This document shows, piece after piece, positions 61,333-64,000 of a stretch of 64,000 bases of DNA (within the stretch, counting starts at the first letter, position 1; every line of letters starts with the position of its first letter). The DNA is from Clostridia bacterium (GTDB lineage: Bacteria; Bacillota; DSM-521; Neomoorellales; SLTJ01). The stretch covers positions 54,371 to 118,370 of the forward strand of contig SLTJ01000032.1 in NCBI GenBank assembly GCA_004347685.1, read 5' to 3'. Position numbers and translations under genes: made by a program. The notes beneath the pieces are model-generated. The model was not told the DNA's origin. It saw only the letters and a program-made list of their open reading frames with translations, and did no database searches.

Positions 61333-62717
61333 ATACCGCGAAATGGCCGATGCCGGCGCAGGAACCGGCCGTCAGGAGAAGAAATTTTGACGAGGTGGCG
61401 CTTGGCTATACCGAGGAGATGGCCCTGCAGGAAGCCTCCCGGTGCATTCAGTGCAAAAAACCCGGCTGCATCAAGGGGTGTCCGGTCGAGGTCCCCATCC
61501 CGGAATTTATCGGCCTGCTTAGTGAAAAAAATTACCAGGGCGCCATTGAGAAAATCAAGGAGAAAAATAACCTACCGGCCATCTGCGGGCGGGTTTGCCC
61601 CCAGGAAAGCCAGTGCGAGAAATACTGTCTGGTCGGCAAGAAGGGAGATTCGGTGGCCATTGGCCGGCTGGAACGTTTCGCGGCTGACTATCAGTTGCAG
61701 CAGGGCATAGAGCCCCCGCCGGTAGCCGCCTCCACCGGGTTCCGGGTGGCGGTGGTGGGCTCCGGTCCGGCTGGACTGACGGCCGCTGCCGACCTGGCGC
61801 GTATGGGGCACCAAGTGACCGTATTTGAGGCGTTGCATGTGCCCGGCGGGGTGCTGATGTACGGGATCCCGGAGTTCCGTCTGCCCAAGCACATCGTCCA
61901 GGCGGAAATCAATTCCATCAGGCGCATGGGAGTAGAGATCAAGGCCGATAGCGTGGTGGGCAAGATGACCACTGTGGACGAGTTGCTGAAGAACGGGTAT
62001 GATGCCGTATTTATCGGCACCGGAGCCGGGCTGCCAAGTTTCATGCACATCCCCGGGGAGAACTTCAACGGTGTCTATTCGGCCAATGAGTTTCTCACCC
62101 GTTCCAACCTGATGAAGGCCTACCTTTTCCCTGAATATGTTACCCCCATCAAAGTCGGCCGCCGGGTGGCGGTAATCGGCGCCGGCAATGTGGCCATGGA
62201 CGCGGCGCGCACGGCCCTGCGCCTGGGCGCGGAAGAATCCTATATCGTCTACCGGCGCTCGGCTGAGGAAATGCCGGCGCGGAAGGAAGAAGTTGAGCAT
62301 GCTGAAGAGGAAGGAGTAGAGTTCCGCCTCCTGACCAGCCCGGTGGAATACTACGGGGATGATAAGGGCTGGGTGACCGGCATGCGCCTGCAGCGGTTCG
62401 AACTTGGGGAACCGGATGCCAGCGGGCGTAGGCGCCCGGTACCGGTCGAGGGATCGGAATATGACTTGGAGATAGACACGGTGGTGGTGGCCATCGGCCA
62501 GACCCCCAATCCGCTGGTGCCCCGGACCACCTCCGGCCTGGAAGTGGGACGCCACGGCACTATTGTGGCTTCCGAGGAAACAGGGGAGACAACCCGCCCG
62601 GGAGTTTTTGCCGGCGGCGATATTGTCACTGGGGCCGCGACAGTGATTCTGGCCATGGGAGCCGGTAAAAAGGCGGCCCGGGCGATAGACGCGTATCTCA
62701 AGGAGAAAAAACAATAG
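61323..62717 (+). CDS. nfnB: NfnB/SudA-type (GltD-like) flavoprotein subunit
   Basis: 464 residues, two N-terminal [4Fe-4S] clusters ([29 protein letters not shown]), FAD motif [23 protein letters not shown] motif [17 protein letters not shown] and a C-terminal FAD motif [12 protein letters not shown]. Overlaps nfnA by 10 bases. Annotated elsewhere as glutamate synthase small chain or sulfide dehydrogenase, but pairing with nfnA favours NfnAB. Confidence 0.88.
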   Translation: MPLNTAKWPMPAQEPAVRRRNFDEVALGYTEEMALQEASRCIQCKKPGCIKGCPVEVPIPEFIGLLSEKNYQGAIEKIKEKNNLPAICGRVCPQESQCEKYCLVGKKGDSVAIGRLERFAADYQLQQGIEPPPVAASTGFRVAVVGSGPAGLTAAADLARMGHQVTVFEALHVPGGVLMYGIPEFRLPKHIVQAEINSIRRMGVEIKADSVVGKMTTVDELLKNGYDAVFIGTGAGLPSFMHIPGENFNGVYSANEFLTRSNLMKAYLFPEYVTPIKVGRRVAVIGAGNVAMDAARTALRLGAEESYIVYRRSAEEMPARKEEVEHAEEEGVEFRLLTSPVEYYGDDKGWVTGMRLQRFELGEPDASGRRRPVPVEGSEYDLEIDTVVVAIGQTPNPLVPRTTSGLEVGRHGTIVASEETGETTRPGVFAGGDIVTGAATVILAMGAGKKAARAIDAYLKEKKQ

Positions 62718-62731
62718 GAGGTTGGTGGCAG

Positions 62732-63577
62732 GTGGCGGCGCAGATTATTGACGGCAAAAAGATTGCCGACGAGGTGCGGGCTGAAATCAAGCAAGAGGTG
62801 GCCGAACTAAAGGGCCAGGGGATCGAGCCCGGATTGGCCGTGGTCCTGGTGGGGGAGGACCCGGCCTCGCAAGTGTACGTAAACAACAAACACAAGGCTT
62901 GCGGCGAAGCCGGGATTTATTCCGAAGTGCACCGGCTGCCGGGAGATACTCCCCAAGACGAGTTATTATCCCTGATTGACCGCCTCAATTCCGACAAGAA
63001 AATCCACGGCATTCTGGTACAATTACCCCTGCCGAAACATATCGCCGAAAAGGCGGTGGTAAACGCCATCTCCCCTATTAAAGATGTGGACGGGTTTGGC
63101 CCGGCCAATGTCGGGAACCTTGTCATCGGCGATGATTGCTTTTATCCCTGTACTCCTCACGGCATAATGGTTATGCTGGATAAAATCGGGGTGGATCTCA
63201 AAGGGCAAAGGGCCGTGGTGGTGGGGCGGAGCAATATCGTCGGGAAGCCGGTGGCCATGATGCTCCTGCAGCGGCATGCCACCGTGACCATGTGCCATAC
63301 CAAGACCAGGGATTTGGCCTGGGAGTGCCGGCAGGGCGATGTCCTGGTGGTGGCGGCCGGGCGGCCACGGGTCATTACGGGCGAGATGATCAAAGAGGGC
63401 GCGGTGGTTATTGACGTAGGGGTAAACCGCCTGGAGAACGGCAAGCTCTGCGGGGACGTGGATTTCGAGAGCGCCTCCCAGGTGGCCGCGTGGATTACCC
63501 CGGTCCCGGGTGGAGTCGGCCCCATGACCATCACCATGTTGCTTAAAAACACTCTGGAGGCTGCCAAGCGGCAGTGA
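62732..63577 (+). CDS. folD: Methylenetetrahydrofolate dehydrogenase/cyclohydrolase FolD
   Basis: 281 residues with [18 protein letters not shown] (catalytic Lys), [22 protein letters not shown] and [16 protein letters not shown]. It supplies one-carbon folates; beside nfnAB it may also serve acetyl-CoA (Wood-Ljungdahl) metabolism. GTG start. Its TGA overlaps the next ATG. Confidence 0.96.
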   Translation: MAAQIIDGKKIADEVRAEIKQEVAELKGQGIEPGLAVVLVGEDPASQVYVNNKHKACGEAGIYSEVHRLPGDTPQDELLSLIDRLNSDKKIHGILVQLPLPKHIAEKAVVNAISPIKDVDGFGPANVGNLVIGDDCFYPCTPHGIMVMLDKIGVDLKGQRAVVVGRSNIVGKPVAMMLLQRHATVTMCHTKTRDLAWECRQGDVLVVAAGRPRVITGEMIKEGAVVIDVGVNRLENGKLCGDVDFESASQVAAWITPVPGGVGPMTITMLLKNTLEAAKRQ

Positions 63578-64000
63578 TGGGGCGAAGGGCGGTAAGCGTC
63601 AGCGAGCTTACCGCCTACTTAAAAAAGGTACTGGCGGCTGATCCTTTCTTGCAGCAGGTATGGGTGAGAGGGGAAGTATCCAACCTGCGGCAGCCAACGT
63701 CGGGCCACATATATTTTACCCTCAAGGACGAGCAGGCGGCCTTGCGCTGTGTGATGTTCTGGCGGCAGTCCAGCCGCTTGCGGTTTCCTCTGGCCAACGG
63801 CCTGCAGGTGGTGGCCGGAGGTTATGTAGATGTATACGCCCGCGATGGCCAGTACCAGCTTTACATCCAGCAGGTCTATCCGGCTGGGGCAGGTGAAATT
63901 TTCCTTAATTGGCAAGAACTTAAGGACAGGCTGGAAAAGGAGGGGCTATTTGCGACCGGGCGTAAACGGCCCCTGCCGGCCTGGCCCCGCAAGGTGGGGC
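63577..64000 (+). CDS. xseA: Exodeoxyribonuclease VII large subunit, partial
   Basis: The first 141 residues, cut by the window end. VSELTAYLKKVLAADPFLQQ, VWVRGEVSNLR and SGHIYFTLKDEQAALRCVMF are the OB-fold N-terminal domain of XseA. ATG overlaps the folD stop. Confidence 0.95.
   Translation, partial: MGRRAVSVSELTAYLKKVLAADPFLQQVWVRGEVSNLRQPTSGHIYFTLKDEQAALRCVMFWRQSSRLRFPLANGLQVVAGGYVDVYARDGQYQLYIQQVYPAGAGEIFLNWQELKDRLEKEGLFATGRKRPLPAWPRKVG

Noticed and set aside
61323..62717. Calling this gene glutamate synthase small subunit gltD
   Set aside because: There is no large subunit nearby and it overlaps an NfnA-type gene, so NfnB/SudA is the better name.

Overview
This 64 kb window comes from a GC-rich, endospore-forming, anaerobic Firmicute of the Peptococcaceae/Desulfotomaculum/Moorella type. 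The evidence is a complete spoIIIAA-AH operon, Gram-positive prepilin and SipW-type genes, frequent GTG/TTG starts behind strong AGGAGG sites, an NfnAB/SudBA-type transhydrogenase pair beside folD, and an exceptional load of multiheme c-type cytochromes, as in metal- or electrode-respiring Clostridia. The species cannot be named from sequence reading alone.

Layout. 1-1.0 kb: coiled-coil/nuclease-like protein with a 42-bp tandem repeat. 1.2-8.8 kb: type IV pilus operon (four minor pilins of GspH/I/J/K type, a Uma2 nuclease insert, pilM, pilN, pilO, a stalk-domain protein); the pilB/T/C motor genes are not in the window. 9.2-20.6 kb: first cytochrome locus (12-heme NapC-like, TPR plus about 17-heme protein, GGDEF/HD-GYP enzyme, TPR protein, NHL beta-propeller, hexaheme and octaheme paralogues, a frameshifted polyheme gene), closed by a PAS-GGDEF-EAL protein. 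23.6-29.4 kb: LuxR-type regulator and a TasA/CalY-like surface-fibre locus (four small SipW-dependent-type secreted proteins, a SipW-like signal peptidase, a DUF5305 protein). 29.4-32.9 kb: a gene graveyard with toxin-antitoxin modules (AbiEi, HicAB, DUF433/DUF5615), gene fragments and a dispersed structured repeat. 33-40.5 kb: two cyclic-di-GMP (GEMM-I) riboswitches, an HD-GYP phosphodiesterase, and an NHL propeller, FN3/Ig-like protein and 16-17-heme cytochrome operon. 40.5-42.1 kb: MntA/HepT toxin-antitoxin pair plus a broken mntA copy. 42.2-46.6 kb: 10-heme lipoprotein, a second GGDEF/HD-GYP enzyme and a CBS-GGDEF protein. 46.9-64 kb: ordinary chromosomal genes (tldD/pmbA, aroQ, Xaa-Pro peptidase, efp, spoIIIA operon, asp23/amaP, nusB, a TsaD paralogue, nfnAB, folD, start of xseA).

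How it fits together. The window encodes five predicted makers or breakers of cyclic-di-GMP and three GEMM-I riboswitches, interleaved with pili, cytochromes, beta-propellers and fibre proteins. The simplest reading is a c-di-GMP-governed switch for building a surface electron-transfer and attachment apparatus. The most unusual element is a complete promoter-riboswitch-terminator cassette at 17.54-17.78 kb. It lies on the minus strand and points into the 3' end of the hexaheme cytochrome gene, so read-through would make a c-di-GMP-controlled antisense RNA. A second unexplained element is a roughly 108-nt dispersed repeat (30.96, 31.80 and 33.19 kb) with terminal complementarity kept by wobble changes, one copy lying between a riboswitch and the HD-GYP gene.
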